Origin: Rhizobium sp. 16-449-1b
GTDB taxonomy: Bacteria > Pseudomonadota > Alphaproteobacteria > Rhizobiales > Rhizobiaceae
Reading direction: 5' to 3'
Length of the DNA stretch: 64,000 bases
Assembly (NCBI RefSeq): GCF_017741935.1
Contig: NZ_JAGHMH010000028.1
Coordinates: 620,001 to 684,000, forward strand
Position numbers and translations under genes: made by a program. This document shows positions 1 through 9,597 of the stretch, one piece after another. Under the pieces are notes generated by a model. It was not told the DNA's origin, made no database searches, and saw nothing but the letters and a program-made list of their open reading frames with translations. Numbering within the stretch: the stretch's first letter is position 1; every line of letters begins with the position of its first letter.

Positions 1-896
<896 letters not shown>

Positions 897-917
897 CTGT
901 GAAACTCTTTCTGGATA

Positions 918-1829
918 TCAGCCTTTGACGCCGCCCGCGAAGGTCTGGACGAGGAAGCGCCGCGCGAAGCCGAAGGCGATCACAGCCGGCAGGAGGTAGA
1001 TGAAGGCGAGGGCGGCGAGCAGGCCGTAATCGATCTCGTTGATGCGCAGAAAAGCGCGAAAGAGGCCGAGGGGAAGCGTCTGCAGCTCCGGTGACGAGAG
1101 GAAGATCAGGGGCAGCAGGAAATCGCCCCATGCAGACATGAAGGCAAACAACCCGGCTGCGGCCAGCCCCGGCAGCGCCAGCGGGATCAGGACGCGACGG
1201 ATGCGCTGCGTCATCGTTGCGCCGTCCATCAGGGCTGCTTCCTCATAATCGCGCGGCAGGCCGTCGAAGAAGGTTTTCATGATCCACAGCGCGAGCGGCA
1301 GCTGCATGGTCGCAAGCACCAGGATCAGGCCGAGGTAGCCGTCGATGAAGCCCGTCCAGCGCATGATCGGCCGGGCGTACTCGCCGAAGATCGGCCGCAG
1401 GATCGCGCCCTCGGCATTGTTGAGCGTCAGCAGGAACTTGTAGAGCGGCACCACCAGCGCGGTCGGCGGCAAGACGCGGATCAGAAGGATCGCGTAGAGA
1501 AACGGCAGTTTCCACCACGCTCGCGTGCGCGACAAAGCGTAGCCACCAAGGCCGGCCAGCACCATGACCAGCACCGTCGCGGAACCGACGACGAAGAGCG
1601 AATTGAAGAGCCACTTCGCCCCATCTTCCTTGGTGAACACACGCAAATAATTGTCGAGTGTCCACTGTTCCGGCCAGCGGAGAAACAGCTGGGCGTTGCC
1701 ATCGAGCGAGGCGAGCAGAACCCAGAGAAACGGGATGGCGCAGAAGATCGAGATCAGCGACAGCGTGGCGTAGGCAAGCAGATCCGATCGGGTCTTATTT
1801 GCGTTTTCGGTCGGGGAAAGCACTGCCAT
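918..1829 (-). CDS. ABC transporter permease, MalG/CUT1 family
   Basis: This is an inner-membrane permease subunit of 303 aa with about six hydrophobic segments; the first, at about residues 17-40, is followed by a periplasmic loop. The cytoplasmic EAA motif that docks on the ATPase is visible as EEAALMDGAT followed by an LIPLALPG stretch. The start codon lies 1 nt downstream of the stop of the partner permease, so translation is probably coupled. Length and motif order fit the MalG-type subunit of a carbohydrate importer. The transported sugar is unknown. Confidence 0.92.
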   Translation of the reverse strand: MAVLSPTENANKTRSDLLAYATLSLISIFCAIPFLWVLLASLDGNAQLFLRWPEQWTLDNYLRVFTKEDGAKWLFNSLFVVGSATVLVMVLAGLGGYALSRTRAWWKLPFLYAILLIRVLPPTALVVPLYKFLLTLNNAEGAILRPIFGEYARPIMRWTGFIDGYLGLILVLATMQLPLALWIMKTFFDGLPRDYEEAALMDGATMTQRIRRVLIPLALPGLAAAGLFAFMSAWGDFLLPLIFLSSPELQTLPLGLFRAFLRINEIDYGLLAALAFIYLLPAVIAFGFARRFLVQTFAGGVKG

Positions 1830-1830
1830 G

Positions 1831-2718
1831 TCAGACCTCCACCTTCATTGCCCGCACGTATGCGATGCCGAGGATCAGCGAGATCACCAGAGTGACGACC
1901 GCCACCGCGGCGCCGTAGCCGAGCTGGAAGGCAGTGAAGGACTGGTTGTAGATGTAGATGCTGATGACTTCGGTCGCGCCACCAGGGCCGCCGCGCGTCA
2001 GCGCATAGACGAGGCCGAAGACCGCGATCGTCGAGACGGCGGAAATCAGCATGTAGAGAAGGATCGTCGGCATCATCAGGGGAAGCGTGATGCGGCGGAA
2101 CATCTGCGATGGGGTGGCGCCGTCCATGCGGGCAGCCTCGTAGATTTCGCTCGGAATGGTGCTGAGGCCCGCGGTCAAGAGGATCATCGCGGTGGCGATG
2201 CCGCGCCAGGTGTTGACGACGATGATCATCGTCAGCGGGAAGACCTGAAGCCAATCGGTGGGTGTCACGCCGAAGAAGCTCACGATACGGCTGAGCGTGG
2301 CGTTCTCGCCGCCGGCCAGCATAGAAATCCACATGAAACCGGCAACAACCTCGGGTGCCGCGTTGGGCAGAAGGATCATCGAGGAGAAAATCTGGCGGAA
2401 CATGATCTGCCGACGCAGGGCAACAGCTGAAATCAGGCCGAGTACGAACTGGCCGATCACAGCGGAGCCGACCACGAAGAAGAACGTCACAATGAGCGCG
2501 TTCCAGAATTTCGCGTCATTCAGCAGCCGCATGTAGTTGCGAATGCCCACGAAGCGCGGACGCAGCGCTGCGGCGCCTGTGAGGGCCTCGTTGGTGAAGC
2601 TCAGATAGACGGAATAAACGGCGGGATAGATCACGAAGGCCAGAAGCAGGACCAGCGACGGCAGCAGGATCACGAGGAGCTGCCGCTCGACGCGTCGTTC
2701 GTGAGAATTGAGGACCAT
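1831..2718 (-). CDS. ABC transporter permease, MalF/UgpA-like CUT1 family
   Basis: This is an inner-membrane permease of 295 aa with an N-terminal hydrophobic helix (residues about 13-35) and the EAA loop EAARMDGATPSQMFRR near residues 205-220. It lacks the long periplasmic domain of E. coli MalF and so resembles UgpA-type subunits. It follows the binding-protein gene after an 85-nt gap that contains a hairpin and is nearly fused to the next permease. It is expected to form a heterodimer with that permease. Confidence 0.92.
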   Translation of the reverse strand: MVLNSHERRVERQLLVILLPSLVLLLAFVIYPAVYSVYLSFTNEALTGAAALRPRFVGIRNYMRLLNDAKFWNALIVTFFFVVGSAVIGQFVLGLISAVALRRQIMFRQIFSSMILLPNAAPEVVAGFMWISMLAGGENATLSRIVSFFGVTPTDWLQVFPLTMIIVVNTWRGIATAMILLTAGLSTIPSEIYEAARMDGATPSQMFRRITLPLMMPTILLYMLISAVSTIAVFGLVYALTRGGPGGATEVISIYIYNQSFTAFQLGYGAAVAVVTLVISLILGIAYVRAMKVEV

Positions 2719-2749
2719 GAAGCTCGCAACCTTGTCTGATGATCGCAGA

Positions 2750-2767
2750 CGCGGCCAGCGGGCCGCG
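2750..2767 (-). other. Hairpin between binding-protein and permease genes
   Basis: CGCGGCC (2750-2756) and GGCCGCG (2761-2767) form a perfect 7-bp GC stem around a 4-nt loop. It lies in the 85-nt gap after the binding-protein stop codon. There is no T run, so it is more likely an mRNA-stability or attenuation element than a full terminator. Function is inferred from position only. Confidence 0.5.
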
Positions 2768-2803
2768 CCTGCAGTCTTGGGCGGAAGTTGAAGGGCTTGA
2801 GGC

Positions 2804-4096
2804 TTATTTCACCACGTCGTCGCCGAGCGTTTCCTTGACGTAATCGACAAGGATCTTCTGGGCGCCGGCCGCGTCTGTTTCCTTGCGCAGCAGCGCTTCG
2901 GTTGCGCGCGCCACGCCTTCAGCGATGGTGCCGAAGCCGGAAGCCTGCTTCAGGAAGACGCCGTTGCCGGCCGCGGCGTGGATTGGAACCAGTTCCGTCA
3001 GCTTCTGGAATTCGGCGCTCTTGGCCGCATCCTTGCTTGCCGGAATATTGCCGATGCGCGCGGCGTAGGAGACCTGCGTGTCGACCGAGCCGATCTCAAG
3101 CAGCGCCTTCGTCGCCAGCTCGACGTTCGCGGACTTCGCGTTAACGGCCCACGGAGCAGCAAGGTTCGCGAGCACATACTGGCCGCCCGTCTGGCCAGGA
3201 ACTGTCCAGGTGCCGACGATCTTGGTGACCTCCGGGATCGGGTTCTTGCTCTCGCGGCCCCAATCGAAGATGTAGCACCAGGAACCGCAAGTTGTTGCAG
3301 CAAGCTTGCCCTCAGGGAACATCTGGTACTTGGGAATGACCCACGGCTCTGGTCCGAGCAGCGGCTGCGTCGGCATCAGATCCTTGTCGATGAGCTCCTT
3401 GTAGACGCCAAAGACATCCTTGATGCCTTCGCCGCTGAGATCGAGCTTTCCATCGGCGTCGACGAGTTGCGGCGTCTTGGAGCCGACGAGGAGGTGCTGG
3501 AAGCCTTCATCGAAGGCGCCGCTGCCCCAGGACACACCGGCCGGAAAGAGCAGGCCATAAGCGCCGGTCTTCGCCTTCACTTCGGCGGCGCGATCCAGCA
3601 GTTCCTGCCAGGTCTTCGGCTGCTCGGTCGAAATGCCGGCTTTCTCCAGCACATCCTTGCGGAAGTAGATTTCCTGGATGCCAAGCATGAACGGCATGAC
3701 GTAGGTCTCGCCGTCGGGGCTCACGGCCAGCTGCTTTGCGACGTCATAGAAGTTCGCGTAGCCGTCCCAGGCGGTGATCTCCTTGGTGACAGGGGCGAGG
3801 TATCCGGCTTCGACCATATCGGCCACAGCCGCCGTCGATGGAATCGAGAACAGGTCCGGCGCATTGCCGGCGCCAAGCTCGGTGAGCAGCTTTGTCAGGT
3901 AGTCCTTGTCGGGCGCCGGGTATTCGACGACCTCGACGGTCACTCCGTATTTCTTTTCGATCGCCTCGACCGTCGACTTCATGGCGTCGATGCCGGCCTG
4001 GCCGTGATTTGCAATTCGGATTGTTTCGGCATGTGCCAGCGTCGAGACCGCGCTCAGCAAAATGGCGCACAGGCCACCAATGACCGTCTTCTTCAA
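2804..4096 (-). CDS. Extracellular sugar-binding protein of ABC transporter (family 1)
   Basis: This is the periplasmic binding protein of the CUT1 system downstream, 430 aa. A Sec-type signal peptide covers residues 1-23, with charged N-terminus MKK, a hydrophobic core and cleavage after AHA. The mature protein has the layout of sugar-binding proteins of the MalE/UgpB superfamily. The gene is first in its operon and divergent from a Gfo/Idh/MocA oxidoreductase gene, which points to a sugar or polyol ligand. A CGTGTACA element lies about 50 bp upstream of its start codon. Confidence 0.92.
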   Translation of the reverse strand: MKKTVIGGLCAILLSAVSTLAHAETIRIANHGQAGIDAMKSTVEAIEKKYGVTVEVVEYPAPDKDYLTKLLTELGAGNAPDLFSIPSTAAVADMVEAGYLAPVTKEITAWDGYANFYDVAKQLAVSPDGETYVMPFMLGIQEIYFRKDVLEKAGISTEQPKTWQELLDRAAEVKAKTGAYGLLFPAGVSWGSGAFDEGFQHLLVGSKTPQLVDADGKLDLSGEGIKDVFGVYKELIDKDLMPTQPLLGPEPWVIPKYQMFPEGKLAATTCGSWCYIFDWGRESKNPIPEVTKIVGTWTVPGQTGGQYVLANLAAPWAVNAKSANVELATKALLEIGSVDTQVSYAARIGNIPASKDAAKSAEFQKLTELVPIHAAAGNGVFLKQASGFGTIAEGVARATEALLRKETDAAGAQKILVDYVKETLGDDVVK

Positions 4097-4147
4097 CGGA
4101 AGTCCTCCCTTTTTGATTGGCGGCGCCCTCCAGCACCGTGTGAAAAA

Positions 4148-4155
4148 TGTACACG
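4148..4155 (-). promoter_or_regulatory. Candidate LacI-family operator, distal copy
   Basis: TGTACACG here is the reverse complement of CGTGTACA at 4265-4272 in the same divergent intergenic region. The core TGTACA is palindromic. The copy lies about 50 bp before the binding-protein start codon. A pair of related palindromes 117 bp apart, next to a LacI-family gene, suggests paired operators. This is inference from repetition and position. Confidence 0.45.
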
Positions 4156-4264
4156 CATTCCAAAATGAGGCAAGGCGGATTTTGAAAAGAACCTCTATCG
4201 AAGTTTAATATATTGATTTTACGCAATAAAATAGAACTTGCGCCGAGTTTTCCGTTTGTGTAAT

Positions 4265-4273
4265 CGTGTACAC
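4265..4273 (+). promoter_or_regulatory. Candidate LacI-family operator, proximal copy
   Basis: GTGTACAC (4266-4273) is a perfect 8-bp palindrome and shares CGTGTACA with the opposite-strand site at 4148-4155. It ends about 20 bp before the Gfo/Idh/MocA start codon, just ahead of the Shine-Dalgarno sequence GGGAGGAG, so a bound repressor there would block that promoter or its early transcript. Confidence 0.45.
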
Positions 4274-4293
4274 AATCATGTGGGAGGAGTTTC

Positions 4294-5298
4294 ATGACAC
4301 AGAAATTGCGGCTGGGCGTGATCGGCGCCGGCCTGAAGGCTGCCGAGTATGCGGCGAGCTGGGCGACAATGCCGGAGATCGAGTTCGTAGCGCTTGCGGA
4401 TACGACCGCTTCGTCGCGCCAGCGTCTGATCGACGTCTGCACCGCAGCCGGCGCAGCGGCACCGAAGAGCTTCGAGGACTACCGCGAGATGCTCTCGAAA
4501 TGCCGGGATGAGCTGGACATCGTCTACATCTCCACCCCGCATGCCTTTCATGGCGAACAGGCGGCAGCCGTCGTCGAAGCCGGCATCGATCTCTTCCTTG
4601 AAAAGCCGATGGTTACGACCGTTGCAGAGGCTGAGACGCTGATCGCGGCGCAGAAGAAGAGCGGCGTCACTGTCGTTACTGCATTCCAGGGTGGCCTGTC
4701 GCCGTTGGTGATCGATACGCGCAAACGCGCGCTTGCAGGCGAGTTCGGCGAGCTTATCGCGATTTCGGGCATGATCTGGGAAAGTTGGGCCGAGAATTAT
4801 GCCGGTCACTGGAAGCAGGAGCCGGAAATCTCGGGCGGCGGCTTCATGTTCGATACCGGCGCGCACATGATGAACACCGTCTGCCTGCTGGCCAATTCCG
4901 ACTTCGCCAGTGTTTCGGCCTATATGAACAGGCACGGCCGCAAGGTCGATATCGCCACCGCCGTTTCCGCCCGCCTGAAGAACGGCGCCATGGCGACATT
5001 GACGGCGGCAGGCGAGGGACCTCCCGGCTGCGCCTCCTACATCACCTTCTTCTATTCGAAGGCGATCGTCCGGATCGATGCCTGGGGCGGCTGGCGCGAA
5101 ATCAGCGTCGGGCGAGTCAACGAGCCGCGGGAGGAGGCTGAAATCCTCGGAAACCCGATGAAGAACTTCCTTGCCATTCGTGCAGGCGAAATGGAAAACA
5201 CCGGCTCCGTTGAAATGGGTCTGCGTTTCGCTAGGCTGTGGGACGCAATCAAGGAATCGGCGGCAGCCGACGGCATGCCCGTCCGGCCCGCCGAATAG
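4294..5298 (+). CDS. Gfo/Idh/MocA family NAD(P)-dependent oxidoreductase
   Basis: This is a probable dehydrogenase of a sugar or inositol-like substrate, 334 aa. The N-terminal Rossmann fold begins with GVIGAG (residues 8-13). The family EKP motif is at E103-K104-P105, and the likely catalytic Asp and His are D187 and H191 within a GGGFMFDTGAH stretch. A strong Shine-Dalgarno GGGAGGAG precedes the ATG. It is divergent from the CUT1 transporter and 18 nt upstream of a LacI regulator, so the two probably form one transcript controlling and metabolising the imported compound. The exact substrate is not assignable. Confidence 0.9.
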   Translation: MTQKLRLGVIGAGLKAAEYAASWATMPEIEFVALADTTASSRQRLIDVCTAAGAAAPKSFEDYREMLSKCRDELDIVYISTPHAFHGEQAAAVVEAGIDLFLEKPMVTTVAEAETLIAAQKKSGVTVVTAFQGGLSPLVIDTRKRALAGEFGELIAISGMIWESWAENYAGHWKQEPEISGGGFMFDTGAHMMNTVCLLANSDFASVSAYMNRHGRKVDIATAVSARLKNGAMATLTAAGEGPPGCASYITFFYSKAIVRIDAWGGWREISVGRVNEPREEAEILGNPMKNFLAIRAGEMENTGSVEMGLRFARLWDAIKESAAADGMPVRPAE

Positions 5299-5316
5299 TC
5301 GTATCGGACAACAGAC

Positions 5317-6306
5317 ATGAACAAGCGGCGGATCACCTCGAAGGAACTGGCAAAGCTCGCCGGGGTATCCTCCGCCACCATTTCCCGCGCATTCTCGCCC
5401 GATTCCAGGATCGGCAGCGCCACGCGCGATCGAATTCTCTCGGTCGCGCGTGAACACGGCTATCAGCCGAACGCGATTGCCCGCTCGCTGAACAATCAGC
5501 GCTCGCGGCTGGTCGCCCTTGTCGTCAATGCAATCGGAAACCCTTGCGAGGCCGAGGAGCAGCAATTGCTGGTCCACAGGCTGCAGGCGCGCCAGCTGCT
5601 GCCGATCATCCTGTGTTGCGCTGATCACGACGATCGGCTGCAACTGATGCGGCTGGCATCCACCTATCAGGTGGATCATGTCGTGGTTTTCTCGGACATG
5701 GTGTCGATGCAGGACGCGGTCGATATTTTCCATACGACCAAGCCGATCATCGTCTCGTTCGAACCGCTCGAGAATGAGAACGTCTCCAACATCCGCATTG
5801 ACGGCTCGGCGGCAGCCGACGAGATCATCGAGAAGATCGTCAATGACGGCAAGAAGCGTTTCGCCTATCTCTCCGGCACCAAATCCAGCTGGATCGACAA
5901 GCTTCGACGCAAATGGTTCGCGGATGCGCTCGCCAAGCGCGGATTGGCCATCGAGGCGGAGGCCTTCGGCGACTACACCTACGATTCCGGCTTCAAGGAA
6001 GCGGTGCTGCTGCTGCATCGCTCGAAGGTCGATGCCATCATTTGTGGTAACGACGTTATGGCGATCGGCGCGCGAGACGCCGCGCGGCGCTTGCTCGGCA
6101 AGAACACGCCTGATGATATCGCCATCGTCGGGCAGGACGGCATTGCCATGGCCGCATGGGATTGCAACGATCTGACGACGCTCAGCCTCGATCACGTGGC
6201 CTTCATAGACGCGGTTGTCGATCTCATCGAACGCCACGATGCCGATCTGCCGGGGCCGCACAGCATAACGCTGACCTGTAATGCCCGCTGGGGATCCACA
6301 GCCTGA
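5317..6306 (+). CDS. LacI family transcriptional regulator
   Basis: This is a DNA-binding repressor of 329 aa. The N-terminal helix-turn-helix reads TSKELAKLAGVSSATISRAFS (split across residues 7-27), followed by the hinge region YQPNAIARSL. The remaining 260 residues match the periplasmic-binding-protein-like sensor domain that binds a sugar effector. It is co-oriented and closely spaced with the Gfo/Idh/MocA gene. Paired CGTGTACA sites in the upstream divergent region are plausible targets. Confidence 0.93.
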   Translation: MNKRRITSKELAKLAGVSSATISRAFSPDSRIGSATRDRILSVAREHGYQPNAIARSLNNQRSRLVALVVNAIGNPCEAEEQQLLVHRLQARQLLPIILCCADHDDRLQLMRLASTYQVDHVVVFSDMVSMQDAVDIFHTTKPIIVSFEPLENENVSNIRIDGSAAADEIIEKIVNDGKKRFAYLSGTKSSWIDKLRRKWFADALAKRGLAIEAEAFGDYTYDSGFKEAVLLLHRSKVDAIICGNDVMAIGARDAARRLLGKNTPDDIAIVGQDGIAMAAWDCNDLTTLSLDHVAFIDAVVDLIERHDADLPGPHSITLTCNARWGSTA

Positions 6307-6430
6307 CGCTGTCCGCATCGCACGATTGGACCGCTGTTTTAGCGGCGCCTTGACTACAGGCTACAAACCAAATGGTATGCGCGCCTGACATCATCCAATG
6401 GCGGCGCCGCCAGCGTGGCGCCGGGAGCAA

Positions 6431-7378
6431 ATGATCGCGATCAGGCGGCGCAGTATCGGTCTATTCGTGTCGTGGGCTTTCCGCCTCTCCCTTTGCATGA
6501 CGTTCATTGGCTCCGCCAGCGCTGCCGAGCCCACCGAGGCCCAGCCGGAGGCAGCCTGCCTCTACACGCGCTCGATGACCGGCTCGGCGGAGACACTCTG
6601 CATTCGCAAGGACAGCTTTAATCGCGATCTCTGCGGCGCGATTGAACGGACCGCGAGCGAACATGACCTGCCGCCGGATTTCTTCGCCCGGCTGATCTGG
6701 CGCGAGAGTCGGTTCAGGCCGGATGCGCTGAGCTATAAGGGTGCGCAGGGTATCGCGCAGTTCATGCCGGGTACCGCCAAGCTGCGCGGCCTGCAGGATA
6801 GCTACGATGTCTTGGAAGCCCTGCAGAAGTCGGCCGAATATCTCGACGAATTGCGCGACCGTTTCGGCAATCTCGGTCTCGCGGCGGCTGCCTACAATGC
6901 CGGCGAAAACGGGCTGTCCAACTTCCTCAATGGCGGCGGCCTGCCGACGGAGACGCGCAGTTACGTGATGGCGATTACCGCCCATAGCGTCGAGGAGTGG
7001 AAGTCCTCGGCACCCGACAAGGCGGCGGGCCCCTTGGCCGAGAATCAGCCGTTCATCGACAGCTGTGTAGCCCTTGCTGATCGCCGCAAGATGGCCGAGC
7101 CGGTCTGGCGGCCAGAGGGGAATTGGGCGCCGTGGGGCGTGCAGATCGCGGCGAGCGCCAATCCCGATGTCGCCCGTCGCCTCTTCTTCGAGGCGGTTGC
7201 GCAGTTTCCGGCGCCGCTTGATCAGGAGCAGCCGCTGATCCTGCGGCAGCGCGACCGCAGCTTCGGCTTCCGGCCGCGCTATGTGACCCGCATCGCGCGG
7301 CAGACGAGGGAGGAGGCCAATGATGTCTGCAAACAGATCCGCAAGACCAACCAGATCTGCCTGGTTTTCAAGAATTGA
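6431..7378 (+). CDS. Lytic transglycosylase (SLT domain) with SPOR-like C-terminus
   Basis: This periplasmic enzyme is expected to cleave peptidoglycan glycan strands to 1,6-anhydro-muropeptides. An upstream in-frame ATG at 6398 exists, but 6431 is preceded by GGGAG and gives a proper signal peptide (MIAIRRR, hydrophobic core, cleavage near SASA at residue 31), so 6431 is preferred (315 aa). The SLT domain shows the catalytic glutamate E92 in WRESRFRPDA, then GAQGIAQFMPGTA and AYNAGENG. The last 40 residues, rich in R and ending IRKTNQICLVFKN, resemble a SPOR-type peptidoglycan-binding fold. It looks monocistronic. Confidence 0.88.
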   Translation: MIAIRRRSIGLFVSWAFRLSLCMTFIGSASAAEPTEAQPEAACLYTRSMTGSAETLCIRKDSFNRDLCGAIERTASEHDLPPDFFARLIWRESRFRPDALSYKGAQGIAQFMPGTAKLRGLQDSYDVLEALQKSAEYLDELRDRFGNLGLAAAAYNAGENGLSNFLNGGGLPTETRSYVMAITAHSVEEWKSSAPDKAAGPLAENQPFIDSCVALADRRKMAEPVWRPEGNWAPWGVQIAASANPDVARRLFFEAVAQFPAPLDQEQPLILRQRDRSFGFRPRYVTRIARQTREEANDVCKQIRKTNQICLVFKN

Positions 7379-7441
7379 GGTGTTGCGCTCGGCCGCATTC
7401 GCGATCTTCCGCGACGCCCCCGGCCTATTCGGCGAATTAAA

Positions 7442-7457
7442 TTGCACGGGTGTGCAA
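7442..7457. promoter_or_regulatory. Inverted repeat upstream of phosphodiester-uptake operon
   Basis: TTGCAC-GGGT-GTGCAA is a perfect 6-bp inverted repeat with a 4-bp spacer, ending about 100 bp before the binding-protein start codon and just upstream of the PHO-box-like element. It could be an operator for another regulator. No binding protein can be assigned. Confidence 0.35.
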
Positions 7458-7478
7458 AAAATGAATTCCGGCCCTATC

Positions 7479-7496
7479 TTGTCATGTCACTGTTAC
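7479..7496 (+). promoter_or_regulatory. PHO-box-like element (PhoB site)
   Basis: TTGTCAT (7479-7485), a 4-bp spacer, then CTGTTAC (7490-7496) matches the PHO-box layout of two 7-bp direct repeats with an 11-bp period. Against the CTGTCAT consensus the halves match 6/7 and 5/7. It ends 62 bp before the start codon of the binding-protein gene, and a weak -10 candidate TAGCAA lies about 10 bp downstream, as expected when PhoB replaces the -35 contact. The regulatory call is inference. Confidence 0.55.
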
Positions 7497-7558
7497 GCGT
7501 CGGCGATAGCAAAACCACAGTCCTAAGGGCAGTGCCCCAAAACCGAATGGAGACGGTC

Positions 7559-8704
7559 ATGAACAGACGCGAGTTTCTTGTCACATCATCGGCGGCAGCC
7601 GGTCTGCTGGCCCTGCCACGCTTTGCAATGGCTGCAGATGGCACGATCAACCTCTATAGTGGCTCCGACGCCAACATCATCGATTTCTGGAACAACACGG
7701 TGCTTCCGGCCTTCAAGAAGGCCCACCCTGAAGCTGCCGTAAAGGTCACCGATGCAGGCGACAACGCCGGCTTGCGTGCGATTGCAGACCGTGCGCTTGC
7801 GGCGCTCAAGTCGAAGACGGATCCGCAGTCAGATATCTTCGAACACTTCGATCCGCGTTTGCCTGCTGGCGCTATCGATGCCGGCCTCTGGGTCAAGTTC
7901 TCGGCCGAGAACATCGATGGCTTCGCGACCGTCAATCCGCTGAGCTTCGACAGCGAATATTCGCTCCCCTATCGCGGCTCGCAGGTACTGCTCGCCTACG
8001 ACAAGACGAAGCTCGACCCCAAGGATGCGCCGAAGACCTGGGAACAGCTGACGGCATGGATCAAGGCCAATCCTGGTCAGTTCATCTACAACCGCCCGGA
8101 CAAGGGCGGCTCCGGCGGCAACTTCGTGCGCCGCGCGATCCATGAGGCCAACGGCCGCGATCCGAAGAAGTTCACCACCGATAACTACACCGCCGAGCTT
8201 GGCAACCAGATGCTGACGCCGGCTTGGGTAATCCTCAACGATCTCGCGCCGTCCCTCTACGAGAAGGGCGCCTACACGGCCGGCAACACGCAGTCGATCC
8301 AGCTGCTCGCCCAGGGCGTCGTCACGATGACGCCTGTTTGGTCCGATCAGGTGCTGCAGGCTCTGTCGCAGGGTGTCCTGCCTGAGACGACAGGCCTTGT
8401 TCAGCTGAGCGATCTGGCGCTCTGCGGCGGCTTCTCGCGCATGACGGTGTTCTCCAACGGTGCCAACAAGGACGCTGCGCTGAAGCTCGCGGCCTTCATG
8501 CTGACCAAGGAAATCCAGGAAGCGATCATCACCGAGATCGGCGGCTTCCCCGGCGTTTCCTGGGATCATATCTCTGACGAACTCCGCCAGAAATACGCCG
8601 ACGTCATCCCGACCACAATCCCGACCTTCCCGGCCGGCGATTGGGAAAGCAACATCAACGACGGTTGGTACCGTAACGTTGCTCCGGGCATCAGCCGCAC
8701 CTGA
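7559..8704 (+). CDS. ABC transporter substrate-binding protein, Afu/Fbp-like, Tat-type signal
   Basis: This is a periplasmic binding protein of 381 aa. The ATG at 7559 is chosen over longer in-frame options because GGAG lies 6 nt upstream and the protein then starts with a signal containing the twin-arginine motif NRREFL and cleavage near FAMA|ADG. The sequence resembles iron(III)/hexose-phosphate-type binding proteins (AfuA/FbpA superfamily). Its stop overlaps the next permease start by one base. The neighbouring phosphodiesterase and phosphatase, and a PHO-box-like promoter, point to a phosphorylated organic ligand rather than iron. Confidence 0.85.
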   Translation: MNRREFLVTSSAAAGLLALPRFAMAADGTINLYSGSDANIIDFWNNTVLPAFKKAHPEAAVKVTDAGDNAGLRAIADRALAALKSKTDPQSDIFEHFDPRLPAGAIDAGLWVKFSAENIDGFATVNPLSFDSEYSLPYRGSQVLLAYDKTKLDPKDAPKTWEQLTAWIKANPGQFIYNRPDKGGSGGNFVRRAIHEANGRDPKKFTTDNYTAELGNQMLTPAWVILNDLAPSLYEKGAYTAGNTQSIQLLAQGVVTMTPVWSDQVLQALSQGVLPETTGLVQLSDLALCGGFSRMTVFSNGANKDAALKLAAFMLTKEIQEAIITEIGGFPGVSWDHISDELRQKYADVIPTTIPTFPAGDWESNINDGWYRNVAPGISRT

Positions 8705-9597
8705 TGCGTAGAGGCATGACATTGTCGCTGCCGGCGCGGGCAACCGCGCCGGGAAAAGCGCAAAATCCGGTGGGGCTTCTTCTGGTCGCCCTGCCGGTGT
8801 TCCTGCTCGGGTGGCTGATCGTCTACCCGATCTTCTCGGCCGTGATCACCACCGTTTTCGTCCCCCAGGCGGATGGCACAAGGTCGGTATCGCTGGCCTC
8901 GTATGCATTTTTCTTCAGCGATTCCTACAGCCTCGCCAATCTCTGGGTGACGTTGTGGACGACTGCTGTCTGTGGCGTTCTGCTGCTGGTGATCGGCTTG
9001 CCGATCGCGCTCTATCTGCGCTTTTCGCAAGGGCGTCTTCCCGCCTATGTGCAGGGTATGGCGATTTTCCCGATGTTCGTGCCGTCGATCATCCTGTCCT
9101 ACGCACTGATCCGCACGATCGGGCCCAACGGCACCGTCGATCTGCTGTTGAACGCTGTCGGACTGCCGAAAATTCCCTCTCCCTATCTGACGCCATGGGG
9201 CCCTGTTATCGGGCTGGTTTGGGACAATCTTCCTTTGACGGTGCTGATGCTGGCGGCGGGGCTTGGCAATATTCCAAAGAGCTCGGTCGAGGCTGCCCGT
9301 GATGTAGGCGCTTCGCCACTGCGCGTTTTCGTCTCGATCATCCTGCCGCGCATGGGCAATTCGCTCCTAGTCACGGCATCCTTCGCCATCCTCGGCATCT
9401 TCTCGTCCTTCACCTTGCCTTATGTGCTCGGCCCGGCATCGCCGGAAATGATGGGGCCGTTCATGCAGCGCACCTTCGCCGATGTGAACGATCCGCTGAA
9501 TGCGCTGACGCAGGCTGTGATCTCCTTTGGCTTCTGCCTGATCTTCGGCATCTTTTATGTGCGCTCGATCGCCAAAAACCGGGAGGCGTCGCGATGA
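8704..9597 (+). CDS. ABC transporter permease (Afu/Pot-like), first subunit
   Basis: This is an inner-membrane subunit of 297 aa with about six hydrophobic segments; the first covers residues about 22-47. The EAA loop reads EAARDVGASPLRVF with LPRMGN after it. Its ATG overlaps the binding-protein stop (TGATG), and its end overlaps the next permease by 4 nt, so translational coupling is likely. A second in-frame ATG at 8716 is possible. It pairs with the next gene to form the channel. Confidence 0.9.
   Translation: MRRGMTLSLPARATAPGKAQNPVGLLLVALPVFLLGWLIVYPIFSAVITTVFVPQADGTRSVSLASYAFFFSDSYSLANLWVTLWTTAVCGVLLLVIGLPIALYLRFSQGRLPAYVQGMAIFPMFVPSIILSYALIRTIGPNGTVDLLLNAVGLPKIPSPYLTPWGPVIGLVWDNLPLTVLMLAAGLGNIPKSSVEAARDVGASPLRVFVSIILPRMGNSLLVTASFAILGIFSSFTLPYVLGPASPEMMGPFMQRTFADVNDPLNALTQAVISFGFCLIFGIFYVRSIAKNREASR

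Noticed and set aside
4276-6318. 680-codon minus-strand frame opposite the Gfo/Idh/MocA and LacI genes
   Set aside because: It covers two genes with clear motifs on the other strand and shows mirror composition with no domains.
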